Source: Actinopolymorpha cephalotaxi
GTDB taxonomy: Bacteria > Actinomycetota > Actinomycetes > Propionibacteriales > Actinopolymorphaceae
Assembly (NCBI RefSeq): GCF_013408535.1
Contig: NZ_JACBZA010000001.1
Span: 6,098,850-6,162,849 of the forward strand
Length of the DNA: 64,000 nt
Direction: 5' to 3'
A program made the position numbers and the translations under genes. Positions 31,604-39,305 of this stretch are shown piece after piece. The notes beneath the pieces were generated by a model. The model saw only the letters and a list, made by a program, of their open reading frames with translations, was not told the DNA's origin and did no database searches. Position 1 is the stretch's first letter; each line of letters opens with the position of its first letter.

Positions 31604-31906
31604 GTGATGCAGCGCATCGAGTCGTACGGGCTCCGCGGCGTCGCTCGCCCAGAGCCCGCACCTGCACCGTCACGTACGCGGTCCGTGCCGAAGTCCAAGC
31701 CCGTCACCGATCCGGAGCCCCGCACCGCGGTGTCCCGCACCGATCCGGTGTCCGGCGCCCGGCAGAACCTCCTGGACGGCTACGTGGAGCGCACTACGCG
31801 CGGCGTGACCGTGGTGGGTGAGGCGGCAGGCCTGGCCGTGATCGCGAAGCTGAAGCTCCGCCGCGCAGACCGCCGCGCCGAAGCGACCGTGGTGGTGCTC
31901 CCGTGA
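31604..31906 (+). CDS. Element protein, 100 aa, unknown
   Basis: Start GTG 31604 or ATG 31607. The first half is Pro/Arg-rich and disordered (ARPEPAPAPSRTRSVPKSKP). The second half, DGYVERTTRGVTVVGEAAGL, AVIAKLKLRRADRRAEATVV, has strand-helix character. Coupled to the next gene by GTGA. No family recognised. Confidence 0.55.
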   Translation: MMQRIESYGLRGVARPEPAPAPSRTRSVPKSKPVTDPEPRTAVSRTDPVSGARQNLLDGYVERTTRGVTVVGEAAGLAVIAKLKLRRADRRAEATVVVLP

Positions 31907-32226
31907 GTCCGGCCGCCCCGTTCACCGAACGGCAGCAGGCGCAGCTCCAGTACCGGCACGCCCTCAACGCCCGGACGGTGCCCGCACTCGGGTCCCGGGA
32001 CGAGACGGTCGAGTCGCTACGCGAGGCCCGCCGCCAGACCCTCCGGGCCGCACTCCTGTGCATCCGGCTGGCACTGGAAGGCCCCGACCAGATCCTCTTC
32101 TCCGAGCCGAGCAACGACGACTTGCACGTCATGCTGGGCACGCTGGAGGAAGCCCTCGAAGGGATGCCGGCTCCTGCCCCTCCGGCGGCGACGCCGGAGC
32201 AGGCAACGGTCTGGTTCCGCCGCTAA
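31903..32226 (+). CDS. Element protein, 107 aa, unknown
   Basis: GTG 31903 overlaps the preceding stop. Helical throughout (RQQAQLQYRHALNARTVPAL, ESLREARRQTLRAALLCIRL, DLHVMLGTLEEALEGM), ending in a Pro-rich tail. It is the last rightward cargo gene before the convergent terminator. No family recognised. Confidence 0.6.
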   Translation: MSPAAPFTERQQAQLQYRHALNARTVPALGSRDETVESLREARRQTLRAALLCIRLALEGPDQILFSEPSNDDLHVMLGTLEEALEGMPAPAPPAATPEQATVWFRR

Positions 32227-32663
32227 GAACTCCCCTGGGCGCGCGGTGGGTAGGAGGAACCGGTCCGCGCGCCGAGGGGCGGCGTCAACCTCACCCGGGG
32301 CGACTGCTCATGGCGTCACGGGATGGATGGTCGGGCACTTGCGTGCCTTTCAGCTCGGCCAGCGCCATAGAGCCGGGGCGGCGGCGGCACTCGTCTCCGT
32401 CGCCGCCGCCCCCGGCACCACCACAGACTGTCCGCGCGGCTTGGTTCACCGGCGCGGACGGATCGGTGTTGAGCGTGGTTGTGCGCTCCGCCGAAACGGG
32501 AGAGTCGGCCCGCCCCTACCTTCCTTCCGGGGGCGGGCCGACCACCAGTTCGCCGACGCCCGTCTGCCGTGTCCTGCGGGGGCGGCCCAGGCAACCACCC
32601 CGGCACGGTGCTGCCAGGCCGGGAGACGGCCGTCCAGCCCCGGGACGGGGCACAGACAACGAA
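32227..32663. other. Gap without a supported gene
   Basis: Open frames here are rich in Arg/Pro/Gly and change character along their length. No ribosome site or motif supports a gene. The stretch may be the 3' region of the rightward transcript. Confidence 0.5.
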
Positions 32664-32698
32664 GGAGCCCCCCGCACCTGGCTGGTGCGGGGGGCTCC
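32664..32698. terminator. Strong bidirectional terminator between convergent cargo operons
   Basis: GGAGCCCCCCGCACC and GGTGCGGGGGGCTCC form a perfect 15-bp stem with loop TGGCT. It lies 12 bases past the stop of the leftward lipoprotein gene and ends both cargo operons. Confidence 0.92.
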
Positions 32699-32710
32699 CG
32701 GGTGATGGGG

Positions 32711-33049
32711 TTAGTTGCCGTCCCCGACGTGGCAGGCCCGCCCGTACTGGTCGGCCCACGCCAACATCGAGAGCCCTGAGCCGTCGCGCAGGTAGTTGTC
32801 CGTCACGTCAGCAAGGTCGGCGTAGTCGGTGCCGAGCTGGCCGCCGTACTCCTTGGACGCCTTGCGGGCCAGCGCCTCGGCCTTGACGAGCTGGACGGCC
32901 TCGGCCTGCTGGCCGCCGCCGTTCATCAGAGCCTGCTGAGCCGAGTAGTACGCATCGCACATCTGCTCGTAGGTGCTCTGCCCGCCGCACCCGCTGAGGA
33001 GTGCGGCGCCGAACGCCGCGGTGCACGCGACGGCCAGGAACCTACGCAT
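32711..33049 (-). CDS. Element-encoded lipoprotein, 112 aa
   Basis: ATG 33049 begins MRRFLAVACTAAFGAALLSGC, a signal peptide with lipobox LLSGC (lipidated Cys21). The mature part is a small helical domain (CDAYYSAQQALMNGGGQQAE, LVKAEALARKASKEYG) ending YGRACHVGDGN; two further Cys could form a disulfide. It is exported and anchored to the membrane. A surface lipoprotein in a mobile element may serve exclusion or entry blocking, but that is inference. Last gene of the leftward operon. Confidence 0.8.
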   Translation of the reverse strand: MRRFLAVACTAAFGAALLSGCGGQSTYEQMCDAYYSAQQALMNGGGQQAEAVQLVKAEALARKASKEYGGQLGTDYADLADVTDNYLRDGSGLSMLAWADQYGRACHVGDGN

Positions 33050-33263
33050 GGTGCGCCTCGCGACGCGGGTTCGGTACGCCAGGTGTGCGGTCAACGAGAA
33101 CCAGCCAGACGGCACCCTCGCGGTGCTGGAGCTTCACCCCGTACCGCTTGGACAGGTGCAGGCCCCGCAGCCACCCAGCGGCCTGGTGGAGGGCGGCCTC
33201 GGCACGCTGTAGGTCGTCGAACGACGCCAGCACCTCGGCGCGCGGCGCGGCCGTGGCCGTCAT
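33042..33263 (-). CDS. Element protein, 73 aa, unknown
   Basis: ATG 33263 overlaps the stop of the upstream gene (ATGA), and its own 3' end overlaps the lipoprotein start by 8 bases. The protein is a helix followed by strands: EVLASFDDLQRAEAALHQAA, LHLSKRYGVKLQHREGAVWL, VLVDRTPG. No family recognised. Confidence 0.65.
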   Translation of the reverse strand: MTATAAPRAEVLASFDDLQRAEAALHQAAGWLRGLHLSKRYGVKLQHREGAVWLVLVDRTPGVPNPRREAHHA

Positions 33264-33616
33264 CAGGACGCCTTGCGGCTGGAGCGGATGGGCGTGGCCT
33301 TCGACGCCTTGTCGTCGGCAGGTGCCGTGGCGGGCATGTCGTCAACGAGTGCGCGCACCGATCGCATCCGGGCGGCGTGTGCGGCGTCGGCGGCGTCGGC
33401 GAGCTTGACCAGCCCGGCGCGGATCGCGACCAGCTCGGCCGTGGTGCCCTTCCCGTCCTCGCACCGCTTGACGGTCGCCTGGGTGATGTCGGTCCCGCAC
33501 GCAGCGGCGAGGCCCTGCCAGGTGGCGCCCAGCGACTTCCGGGCGGTGTGGATGTCCTCGGCCATCGCGAGTTGTTCGGCGAGGCGTTGGATGCGTGCGC
33601 GGCGTTCTTCGGTCAT
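33263..33616 (-). CDS. Putative HTH (XRE-like) element regulator, 117 aa
   Basis: ATG 33616 follows GAGAGGAC. Residues about 25-60 (IHTARKSLGATWQGLAAACG, TDITQATVKRCEDGKGTTAE) resemble a Cro/CI helix-turn-helix, with TWQGLAAACG and ITQATVKR as the two helices. The C-terminal third is basic and disordered (DDKASKATPIRSSRKAS). It may regulate the leftward operon or the switch between integration and excision. Call is tentative. Confidence 0.6.
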   Translation of the reverse strand: MTEERRARIQRLAEQLAMAEDIHTARKSLGATWQGLAAACGTDITQATVKRCEDGKGTTAELVAIRAGLVKLADAADAAHAARMRSVRALVDDMPATAPADDKASKATPIRSSRKAS

Positions 33617-33630
33617 GGGAGTGTCCTCTC

Positions 33631-33762
33631 TCAGATCAGGGTGAGCAGGTGGTGGATGAGCCGTACGGCCAGCACGGCGAAGGTGATGAGAGCGGCCAGC
33701 AGAACGACCGCCCATGCAGGTGTCGGCAGGTAGTAGTGGCGACGTCGGCGGTGGTGGGTCAC
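33631..33762 (-). CDS. Small membrane protein, 43 aa
   Basis: GTG 33762 overlaps the upstream stop. A basic head (THHRRRRHYY) is followed by one transmembrane helix (AWAVVLLAALITFAVLAVRL) and a short basic tail, so the N-terminus probably stays inside. Single-pass mini-proteins like this often modulate host membranes or act as toxins; no evidence separates these options. Confidence 0.65.
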   Translation of the reverse strand: MTHHRRRRHYYLPTPAWAVVLLAALITFAVLAVRLIHHLLTLI

Positions 33763-34037
33763 GGACGCCGCTCCTCGCGGGCAACGGCGGCGTCCAGACA
33801 GGCGCCGGGCAGTGCACGCCAGTCGGCGGCCTCGACGCCGAACGAGCCGCCGCACAGCCAGCACAGGGCGAGCAGTGCACCGGCACGCATCCGGGCGGTG
33901 CGGCTGGCCGGACGGTCGATGGCTGCGATCGCCGCGTCGGCGGCCTGGTTCACCCGCTCCGCGGCAGCCATCCGTTCGTGGCCAAGGATGGTCTCGAAGT
34001 CGATCGCGTCAGGGTCTTCCGGAACAATGCGGTCCAC
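33759..34037 (-). CDS. Element protein, 92 aa, first leftward cargo gene
   Basis: GTG 34037 (GGAGAGG about 9 bases upstream) starts VDRIVPEDPDAIDFETILGH. A helix AAERVNQAADAAIAAIDRPA follows, then a Cys-containing hydrophobic stretch (GALLALCWLCGGSFGVEA), possibly a membrane-dipping segment. No family recognised. GTGA coupling to the next gene. Confidence 0.6.
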   Translation of the reverse strand: MDRIVPEDPDAIDFETILGHERMAAAERVNQAADAAIAAIDRPASRTARMRAGALLALCWLCGGSFGVEAADWRALPGACLDAAVAREERRP

Positions 34038-34260
34038 GGTTCTGCACCTCTCCCGTAGGTGTGGGCCGAGGGTCCGGGCTGGAGCTGCAACTCCGCTCGG
34101 ACCCGCCCCGGTTGCGCCGGGGCTGGGGCGAAGCATCCCCCCGCGACCTGACCGGTCTGTCCGGTTTTTGCCTCCGGTTTACCCCGAGGTCTGGTTCTGG
34201 CCGATTATGGCCACTTGGTCTGACCGCAGGCGCGGGGAAAGGCGGCACGGACTGCACTAA
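34038..34260. promoter_or_regulatory. Leader and promoter region at the right element end
   Basis: No gene seen. It contains a two-tier hairpin (34071-34103, GGTCCG/CGGACC with inner GGAG/CTCC), a second hairpin CCCCGG-TTGCG-CCGGGG (34106-34122), repeated CCGGTTT motifs near 34160-34180, and the palindrome TGGCC-GATTAT-GGCCA (34198-34213), whose minus strand contains CATAAT, a possible -10 for the leftward operon. The last bases are the right arm of attP. Confidence 0.5.
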
Positions 34261-34265
34261 CGCCC
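34261..34265. other. attR core (right element boundary)
   Basis: CGCCC matches attL. To the left is element DNA GGACTGCACTAA; to the right regulator codons for GYKLPPL. Joining this left arm, the core and the attL right arm gives an attP-like sequence with imperfect dyad arms GGACTGCACTAACG and CGTATAGTGCGTCC. Confidence 0.8.
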
Positions 34266-35037
34266 GGGATACAAGCTGCCGCCGCTGATGTTCACCGACG
34301 ACGAGGCCACCGCCGTCGTGCTCGGACTGGTCGCGGCGCGCGCCGCCGGGCCGGCCACCTCCACGACGGCGACCGCGACCGAGAGCGCGCTGGCCAAGAT
34401 CTCCCGCGTCCTGCCCGCGGCGGTGCGCGACCGGGTGACCGCGGTCCAGGACACCCTCGGCCTGACCCGGCCGACCCGGACCGGCGAGGTACCGCCGACC
34501 GAGGTGGTCCTCACCCTCGCGTCCGCCGCACGGCGCCGGCAGCGGGTGCACCTGACCTACGCCGGTCGCGGCGGCGAGCGGTCCGAGCGCGACCTCGACC
34601 CGTACGGCCTGGTCGTCGACCGGGGCAGGTGGTACGTCACCGGCCACGACCACCGGCGCGACGAGGTGCGCACCTTCCGGGTGGACCGGATCGCCGCGGT
34701 CACCCCGACCGGCGCCGGGTTCGAACCGCCGGCCGACTTCGATCCGGTTGCCCGGGTGAGCGAGTCGCTGGCCCGGGTCCCGTGGGCGCACGAGGTCGAG
34801 GTCGTCCTGGACGCTCCACTGGCAGACGTACGCCGGCGGGTCCCGGCGACGCTGGCCACGCTCGCGGAGGCGGACGGCGGCGTCGTGCTGACCATGCGGG
34901 CCGAGCGCCTCGACGGCGCCGCGCTGATGCTGGCCGGGCTCGGCTGGCCGTTCGAGGTGCGCCGTCCGGCCGAGTTGCGCGCGGAGGTGCGGGCGCTCGG
35001 CGTGGCGCTGCAGTCGTACGCCGGCCGCGGCGCGTGA
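34261..35037 (+). pseudogene. WYL-type regulator, C-terminal part
   Basis: The frame continues the 25169 gene: GYKLPPLMFTDDEATAVVLG, then the WYL domain RRRQRVHLTYAGRGGERSER and DLDPYGLVVDRGRWYVTGHD, FRVDRIAAVTPTG, and the WCX extension to 35037. Joined to the N-terminal part the protein would be about 332 residues, the usual length. A new product from ATG 34288 is possible but lacks DNA binding. The key contact positions (Tyr in LTYAGR; Arg in FRVDRI) are intact, so decay is recent. Confidence 0.9.
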
Positions 35038-35080
35038 GGCTTCCGCCGGACTGCTCGGGTCCAGCTCCTCAGGCGGCTCC

Positions 35081-35410
35081 TCAGCTGTCGGTCCCGCGCC
35101 GGCCGCGGCGGAGCTCGGTCCCGAGCGCGTCCAGCCGCTGCGTCCAGAACCGGCGGTACTGCTCCAGCCACTCGTCCACCTCACGCAGCGGCGCGGTGTC
35201 CACGGCGTACAGCCGGCGGGTGCCCTCGGCCCGGACGTTCGCGAAGCCGTTCTCGCGCAGGACCCGCAGGTGCTGGGACACCGCCGGCTGGCTGATCCCG
35301 AACTCCGCCCGGATCGTCTCCACGATCGCCCCCGCCGACTGCTCGCCGTCGGCGAGGAGTTCGAGGATGCGCCGTCGTACGGGATCGCCGAGTACGTCGA
35401 AGGCGTGCAC
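35081..35410 (-). CDS. ArsR-family repressor (SdpR/Rv-type, without metal site)
   Basis: The 109-residue protein starts at GTG 35410 behind GAAGGATC. Compact winged helix: AFDVLGDPVRRRILELLADG, GAIVETIRAEFGISQPAVSQ, HLRVLRENGFANVRAEGTRR and a C-terminal dimer helix LREVDEWLEQYRRFWTQRLD. ArsR proteins of this type sit beside SRPBCC/AHSA1 genes, here 11 bases upstream on the same strand. A palindromic site before the SRPBCC gene is the likely target. Confidence 0.92.
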   Translation of the reverse strand: MHAFDVLGDPVRRRILELLADGEQSAGAIVETIRAEFGISQPAVSQHLRVLRENGFANVRAEGTRRLYAVDTAPLREVDEWLEQYRRFWTQRLDALGTELRRGRRGTDS

Positions 35411-35421
35411 AGGTCGATCCT

Positions 35422-36063
35422 TCAGAACGTCCCGGCGCCGGCCGCACCCGGGTCGCGCACCGCGGCGAGGGCGCGGGCGAACTCCGCGTCCCAGTCGGCC
35501 TCGTCCGGGCCTTCGCCCGCCGGGCCGCGAAGGTGGGCCGCGAGCCCGGCCAGGTGTGCGTACCATCCGGCGGCCTGCCCGGTCGTGTTGCCGGTCACGC
35601 CCTCGTGGGTGAGCGCCAGCCGGGTGCCGTCGGCCACGGGTTCGAGGCTCACGGTCAGCCGGCTCGGCCCTGCGCCGCCGTTGTCGTCCGGGTCGTGGTG
35701 CCACCGCCAGGACGTGACGATGCGGGACTCCGGCCGGCACTCGGCGACGACGCCGGATGCCGCGCCCTGGTCGAACGTCGCGGTCCAGGTGCCACCCACT
35801 CGCAGGTCGCCGGTGACCTCGGCGAACCACCGGCCGAGCCGCTCCGGCTCGGTGACCGCCGACCACACCTCACCGGACGGGAGGGGGAAGGTACGCACGA
35901 CCTCGAGGCGGGCGCCGTCCGTCGCCGTCGCCGTCGTCGTCGCGCCGGCGTGGACGATCGGCCACGGGGCAGCCATCCGCTCGGCCGACCTGCCGGCGTC
36001 GCCTCCGACGTCGCTGCCTGCCTCGGTTCCTGCCTCGGTGCCTACGTGGCCGCGTGCTGCCAT
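35422..36063 (-). CDS. SRPBCC (AHSA1/START-like) domain protein
   Basis: ATG 36063 follows GGAGGGG. Residues ~1-45 are a low-complexity arm with GTEAGTEAGSDVGGDAG. The AHSA1-type fold follows: LEVVRTFPLPSGEVWSAVTE, PERLGRWFAEVTGDLRVGGT, SRIVTSWRWHHDPDD, RLALTHEGVTGNTTGQAAGW and a C-terminal helix HLAGLAAHLRGP. These small hydrophobic-pocket proteins are routinely co-transcribed with ArsR regulators; their ligands are unknown. It is the first gene of the two-gene unit. Confidence 0.88.
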   Translation of the reverse strand: MAARGHVGTEAGTEAGSDVGGDAGRSAERMAAPWPIVHAGATTTATATDGARLEVVRTFPLPSGEVWSAVTEPERLGRWFAEVTGDLRVGGTWTATFDQGAASGVVAECRPESRIVTSWRWHHDPDDNGGAGPSRLTVSLEPVADGTRLALTHEGVTGNTTGQAAGWYAHLAGLAAHLRGPAGEGPDEADWDAEFARALAAVRDPGAAGAGTF

Positions 36064-36115
36064 GGCGGTCCCCTCCGTCCTCGCTCGGCGGACGCGCCGG
36101 AGCGACGTCGCCATC

Positions 36116-36148
36116 ATTCGCCACCGCCTTATATAAGTCAAGGCGAAT
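36116..36148. promoter_or_regulatory. ArsR operator overlapping the leftward promoter
   Basis: Nested dyads: ATTCGCC (36116-36122) / GGCGAAT (36142-36148), CGCCTT (36125-36130) / AAGGCG (36140-36145) and CTTATATAAG (36128-36137). On the minus strand TTGACT and AATGAT are 17 bp apart and frame the dyad, an arrangement fit for repression of the SRPBCC-ArsR unit. The remaining bases to 36417 show no gene. Confidence 0.65.
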
Positions 36149-36417
36149 CGAAGGTCTGCTGCCGAGGCGGCCGGCAGCCCGGCAGGTGGCCGCTTCCAGC
36201 CGCTTACCGCCGCCGGGCGAGCCAGTGGGGCTGGTCGCCGTAGTGTGCGTGCCGACAGGACAGACCGGACGACGTCCACGGCGGGAGGCGGCGGCGAGTG
36301 CAGGCGGAGGCAGGAGCCGACCCGAACACTCCCGGATCCCGGCCGCGACCGGGACCAGGACAGAGCCCGCGGCAGGCTCCGGAGCGGGCTTCGGAGCGTC
36401 TTTTGGGGCAGGGCCCG

Positions 36418-37635
36418 GTGACCCGGGTGGTCGGCCTGATGTCCGGCACGTCGTACGACGGAATCGACGTGGCCGCCGCGGACCTCGCCTTCGACGGGAC
36501 CGAGATCGTGCTCCGCCCGCTCGGCGCGCTCGCCCACCCGCTCGCCCCCGGCATTCGCGACCTGATCGGCGCCGGCCTGCCGCCCGCGCAGACCTCGATG
36601 GCGGACGTGTGCCGGCTGGACACCGTGCTCGGCCAGGCGTTCGCCGAGGCGGCCGCCCGAGGTGCCGACGAACTGGCCGGCGGCCGGGCCGACCTGGTCG
36701 TGTCCCACGGGCAGACGTTGTTCCACTGGATCGACGACGGCCGCGCCCGCGGCACGCTGCAACTCGGCCAGCCCGCCTGGATCGCCGAACGCACCGGCCT
36801 CCCCGTCGTCTCCGACCTGCGCAGCCGCGACATCACCCGGGGCGGGCAGGGTGCGCCGCTGGTCAGCATCCTCGACGTCCTGCTGCTGCCGCCGGCGCCG
36901 GCGACACGTGCGGCCCTCAACCTCGGCGGGATCGCCAACCTGACGCTGGTCCGGCCCGACGGCGGCGTCCTGGCGTACGACCTGGGGCCGGCCAACGCGC
37001 TCGCCGACCTCGCCTGCCGTCGCTACTTCGACCAGCCGTACGACGTCGACGGGCAGATCTCGGCGTCCGGTTCGGTGAGCGAGAAACTGCTCGCGGCCCT
37101 GCTGGACGAGCCGTACTTCCGTCGTCCGCCGCCCAAGTCAACCGGCAAGGAACTGTTCCACGGCGGCTACCTCGACGCCGCCCTGCTCGGCGTGCCCGAC
37201 CTTCCGCCGGCCGACATCGTGGCCACGGTCACCGAGCTGACCGCCCGGCTGGTGGCGGCCGAATGCGGCACGCACCGCATCGCCGAGCTGGTCGTGTCGG
37301 GCGGCGGGGTCCGGAACACGTGGCTGATGCGCCGGATCCGGGAACTCGCCGGTTCCGACCATGCCGTCAGCGAGGACGGAATGGTGTGGATCCGGCCGAT
37401 CGAGGACCTGGGACTTCCGTCGGACGGGAAGGAGGCGTACGCCTTCGCCCTGCTGGGCTTTCTCACCTTCCATGGGGTGACCGGAACCGTCCCGGCCTGC
37501 ACCGGTGCGGACGCGGCGACCGTCCTCGGGAGCATCACTCCCGGTCACGGCCCGCTCCGACTCCCCGAACCACCCGGCGTGGTACCGACCCGACTGCGGA
37601 TCGAGCCGCCCGAAGCGAGAGGATCGAAGGCATGA
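36418..37635 (+). CDS. anmK: Anhydro-N-acetylmuramic acid kinase
   Basis: The 405-residue protein from GTG 36418 (a longer GTG 36298 would add a Pro-rich arm) phosphorylates and opens 1,6-anhydro-N-acetylmuramic acid during peptidoglycan recycling, giving MurNAc-6-phosphate. Family blocks: VVGLMSGTSYDGIDVAAADL at the N-terminus, VSHGQTLFHW, DLRSRDITRGGQGAPLV, NLGGIANLTLV, DLGPANALADL and the C-terminal ATP region LVVSGGGVRNTWLMRRIREL. No MurQ etherase gene is nearby. It overlaps the following gnd gene by 4 bases, an odd partnership. Confidence 0.93.
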   Translation: MTRVVGLMSGTSYDGIDVAAADLAFDGTEIVLRPLGALAHPLAPGIRDLIGAGLPPAQTSMADVCRLDTVLGQAFAEAAARGADELAGGRADLVVSHGQTLFHWIDDGRARGTLQLGQPAWIAERTGLPVVSDLRSRDITRGGQGAPLVSILDVLLLPPAPATRAALNLGGIANLTLVRPDGGVLAYDLGPANALADLACRRYFDQPYDVDGQISASGSVSEKLLAALLDEPYFRRPPPKSTGKELFHGGYLDAALLGVPDLPPADIVATVTELTARLVAAECGTHRIAELVVSGGGVRNTWLMRRIRELAGSDHAVSEDGMVWIRPIEDLGLPSDGKEAYAFALLGFLTFHGVTGTVPACTGADAATVLGSITPGHGPLRLPEPPGVVPTRLRIEPPEARGSKA

Positions 37636-39155
37636 CCGAAACGACGACCGAGCCCGGCGGCACGGCCGCACAGCCGGAGCAGTCCGAGAAGGAGGCGTCC
37701 GTGCAGACGCCCGAAACGCCGGACAAGGCCGACATCGCGGTGACCGGCCTGGCCACCATGGGGCGCAACCTGGCCCGCAACCTCGCCCGGAACGGCCACA
37801 CGGTCGCGGTGCACAACCGCACCCGCAAGCGCACCGACACCCTGATCGCGGAGTACGCCACCGAGGGCAACTTCATCGCCTGCGAGTCGCTCTCCGACGT
37901 GGTTCGTGCCCTCAAGCGGCCGCGCAAGGTCATCGTCATGGTCCAGGCCGGCGCCGGCACGGACGAGGTCATCGACCAGCTGGCCGAGCTGCTGGAGCCG
38001 GGCGACATCCTGGTCGACGGCGGCAACGCCCACTTCATCGACTCCCGGCGGCGCGAGTCGGCACTGCGCGAGCGCGGCCTGCACTTCGTCGGCACCGGCA
38101 TCTCCGGCGGCGAGGAGGGTGCGCTGAACGGCCCGAGCATCATGCCGGGCGGCACCGCCGAGGCGTACAAGACGCTCGGGCCGATCCTGGAGTCCATTTC
38201 GGCCCAGGTCGACGGCACGCCCTGCTGCACCCACGTCGGCGCCGACGGTGCCGGACACTTCGTGAAGATGGTGCACAACGGCATCGAGTACGCCGACATG
38301 CAGCTCATCGGCGAGTCGTACGACCTGCTGCGCACCGTCCTGGGCAAGACGCCCGAGGAGCTCGCCGAGATCTTCCGTACGTGGAACACCGGCGACCTGG
38401 AGTCGTTCCTGATCGAGATCACCGCCGACGTCCTCGCCGCGAAGGACCCGCGCGGCGGCGACGGCGCGTTCATCGACAAGGTGCTCGACCAGACCGAGCA
38501 GAAGGGCACCGGCCGCTGGACGGTGCAGATCGCGCTCGACCTCGGCACCCCGGTGTCCGGGATCGCCGAGGCGGTCTTCGCGCGTTCGGTGTCCGGGCAC
38601 GCCGAGCAGCGCGACGCGGCCCAGGGAGTGCTCGAGGGGCCGTCGGAGAAGGTGGCCGTCGACAACCCCGACCAGTTCGTCGACGACGTACGCCGTGCGC
38701 TGTACGCGTCGAAGGTGGTCGCCTACGCGCAGGGCTTCGACATGATCCGGGCCGGCGCGGAGGCCTACGACTGGAACATCGACCTCGGTGCGATGGCCAC
38801 CATCTGGCGCGGCGGCTGCATCATCCGGGCGCGGTTCCTGGACCGGATCCGGGAGGCGTACGAGAAGACGCCCGACCTGCCGTCGCTGCTGGTCGACCCG
38901 TACTTCGCGCGGACGGTCAACGAGGGTCAGGAGGCCTGGCGCCGGGTGGTCGCGACCGCGGCCGCCGCGGGTGTCCCGGTGCCCGGCTTCGGTGCCGCGC
39001 TGTCCTACTTCGACGCGCTGCGCCGCGACCGGCTGCCGGCCGCGCTGCTGCAGGGACTGCGCGACCTGTTCGGTGCGCACACCTACCGCCGGACCGACGC
39101 GGAGGGCTCGTTCCACCTCGAGTGGTCCGGCGACCGGTCCGAGACCGAGATCTGA
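37632..39155 (+). CDS. gnd: 6-phosphogluconate dehydrogenase (decarboxylating)
   Basis: The 507-residue enzyme of the oxidative pentose phosphate pathway makes ribulose-5-phosphate, CO2 and NADPH. A 34-residue Glu/Thr arm precedes the Rossmann start ADIAVTGLATMGRNLARNLA. NRTRKRTD fits NADP preference. Catalytic and substrate blocks: GTGISGGEEGALNGPSIMPG, GHFVKMVHNGIEYADMQLI (Lys and Asn), KGTGRWTVQIALDLGTPVSG, and the C-terminal AQRDxx-type end GSFHLEWSG in place of the usual Gly-Arg-rich HTYER tail (HTYRR is present). Translationally coupled to anmK; an RpiB-like gene follows on the same strand. Confidence 0.96.
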   Translation: MTETTTEPGGTAAQPEQSEKEASVQTPETPDKADIAVTGLATMGRNLARNLARNGHTVAVHNRTRKRTDTLIAEYATEGNFIACESLSDVVRALKRPRKVIVMVQAGAGTDEVIDQLAELLEPGDILVDGGNAHFIDSRRRESALRERGLHFVGTGISGGEEGALNGPSIMPGGTAEAYKTLGPILESISAQVDGTPCCTHVGADGAGHFVKMVHNGIEYADMQLIGESYDLLRTVLGKTPEELAEIFRTWNTGDLESFLIEITADVLAAKDPRGGDGAFIDKVLDQTEQKGTGRWTVQIALDLGTPVSGIAEAVFARSVSGHAEQRDAAQGVLEGPSEKVAVDNPDQFVDDVRRALYASKVVAYAQGFDMIRAGAEAYDWNIDLGAMATIWRGGCIIRARFLDRIREAYEKTPDLPSLLVDPYFARTVNEGQEAWRRVVATAAAAGVPVPGFGAALSYFDALRRDRLPAALLQGLRDLFGAHTYRRTDAEGSFHLEWSGDRSETEI

Positions 39156-39189
39156 TCGGCACGGTCTGATCGGGCGGTGAGGCGGCGCT

Positions 39190-39205
39190 CGTTCCACGTG
39201 GAACG
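39190..39205. promoter_or_regulatory. parS-like palindrome
   Basis: CGTTCCACGTGGAACG is a perfect 16-bp palindrome containing GTTCCACGTGGAAC, which fits the general ParB-site pattern GTTNCACGTGNAAC. It lies 35 bases after gnd in a non-coding gap. Binding by ParB is inferred from sequence only. Confidence 0.6.
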
Positions 39206-39230
39206 ACCGTCCTGGATCCGACCCGCACCA

Positions 39231-39268
39231 CGTCGGCGGGTTCCGGGCTTTCCCGGGACCCGCCGACG
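39231..39268 (+). terminator. Terminator after gnd
   Basis: CGTCGGCGGGTTCC pairs with GGGACCCGCCGACG around loop GGCTTTCCC (one mismatch), giving a long GC stem about 75 bases after the gnd stop and 38 before the RpiB-like start. Confidence 0.7.
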
Positions 39269-39305
39269 GGTGGTTTCGGGGGTCGTTCGGAGTACGGTCA
39301 CCGGC

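Larger units (their letters stand above)
25385..34265. mobile_element. Integrated serine-recombinase element, ~8.9 kb
   Basis: The element lies between CGCCC at 25385-25389 and CGCCC at 34261-34265, inside a WYL regulator gene whose two halves flank it in frame. A large serine recombinase gene starts 235 bp from the left end. Inside are about 16 small rightward genes (27472-32226) and five leftward genes (32711-34037), meeting at a strong terminator. I recognise no relaxase, FtsK/TraB translocase, capsid or standard replication initiator, so it is a minimal integrative element or a satellite-like island. Confidence 0.9.

Noticed and set aside
32316-32759. 147-codon minus-strand frame in the element gap
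   Set aside because: Arg/Pro/Gly-rich, runs through the strong terminator and has no ribosome site.
36054-37631. Open extension of about 526 codons upstream of gnd
   Set aside because: It overlaps anmK entirely in another frame; the gnd start at 37632 has the ATGA coupling.
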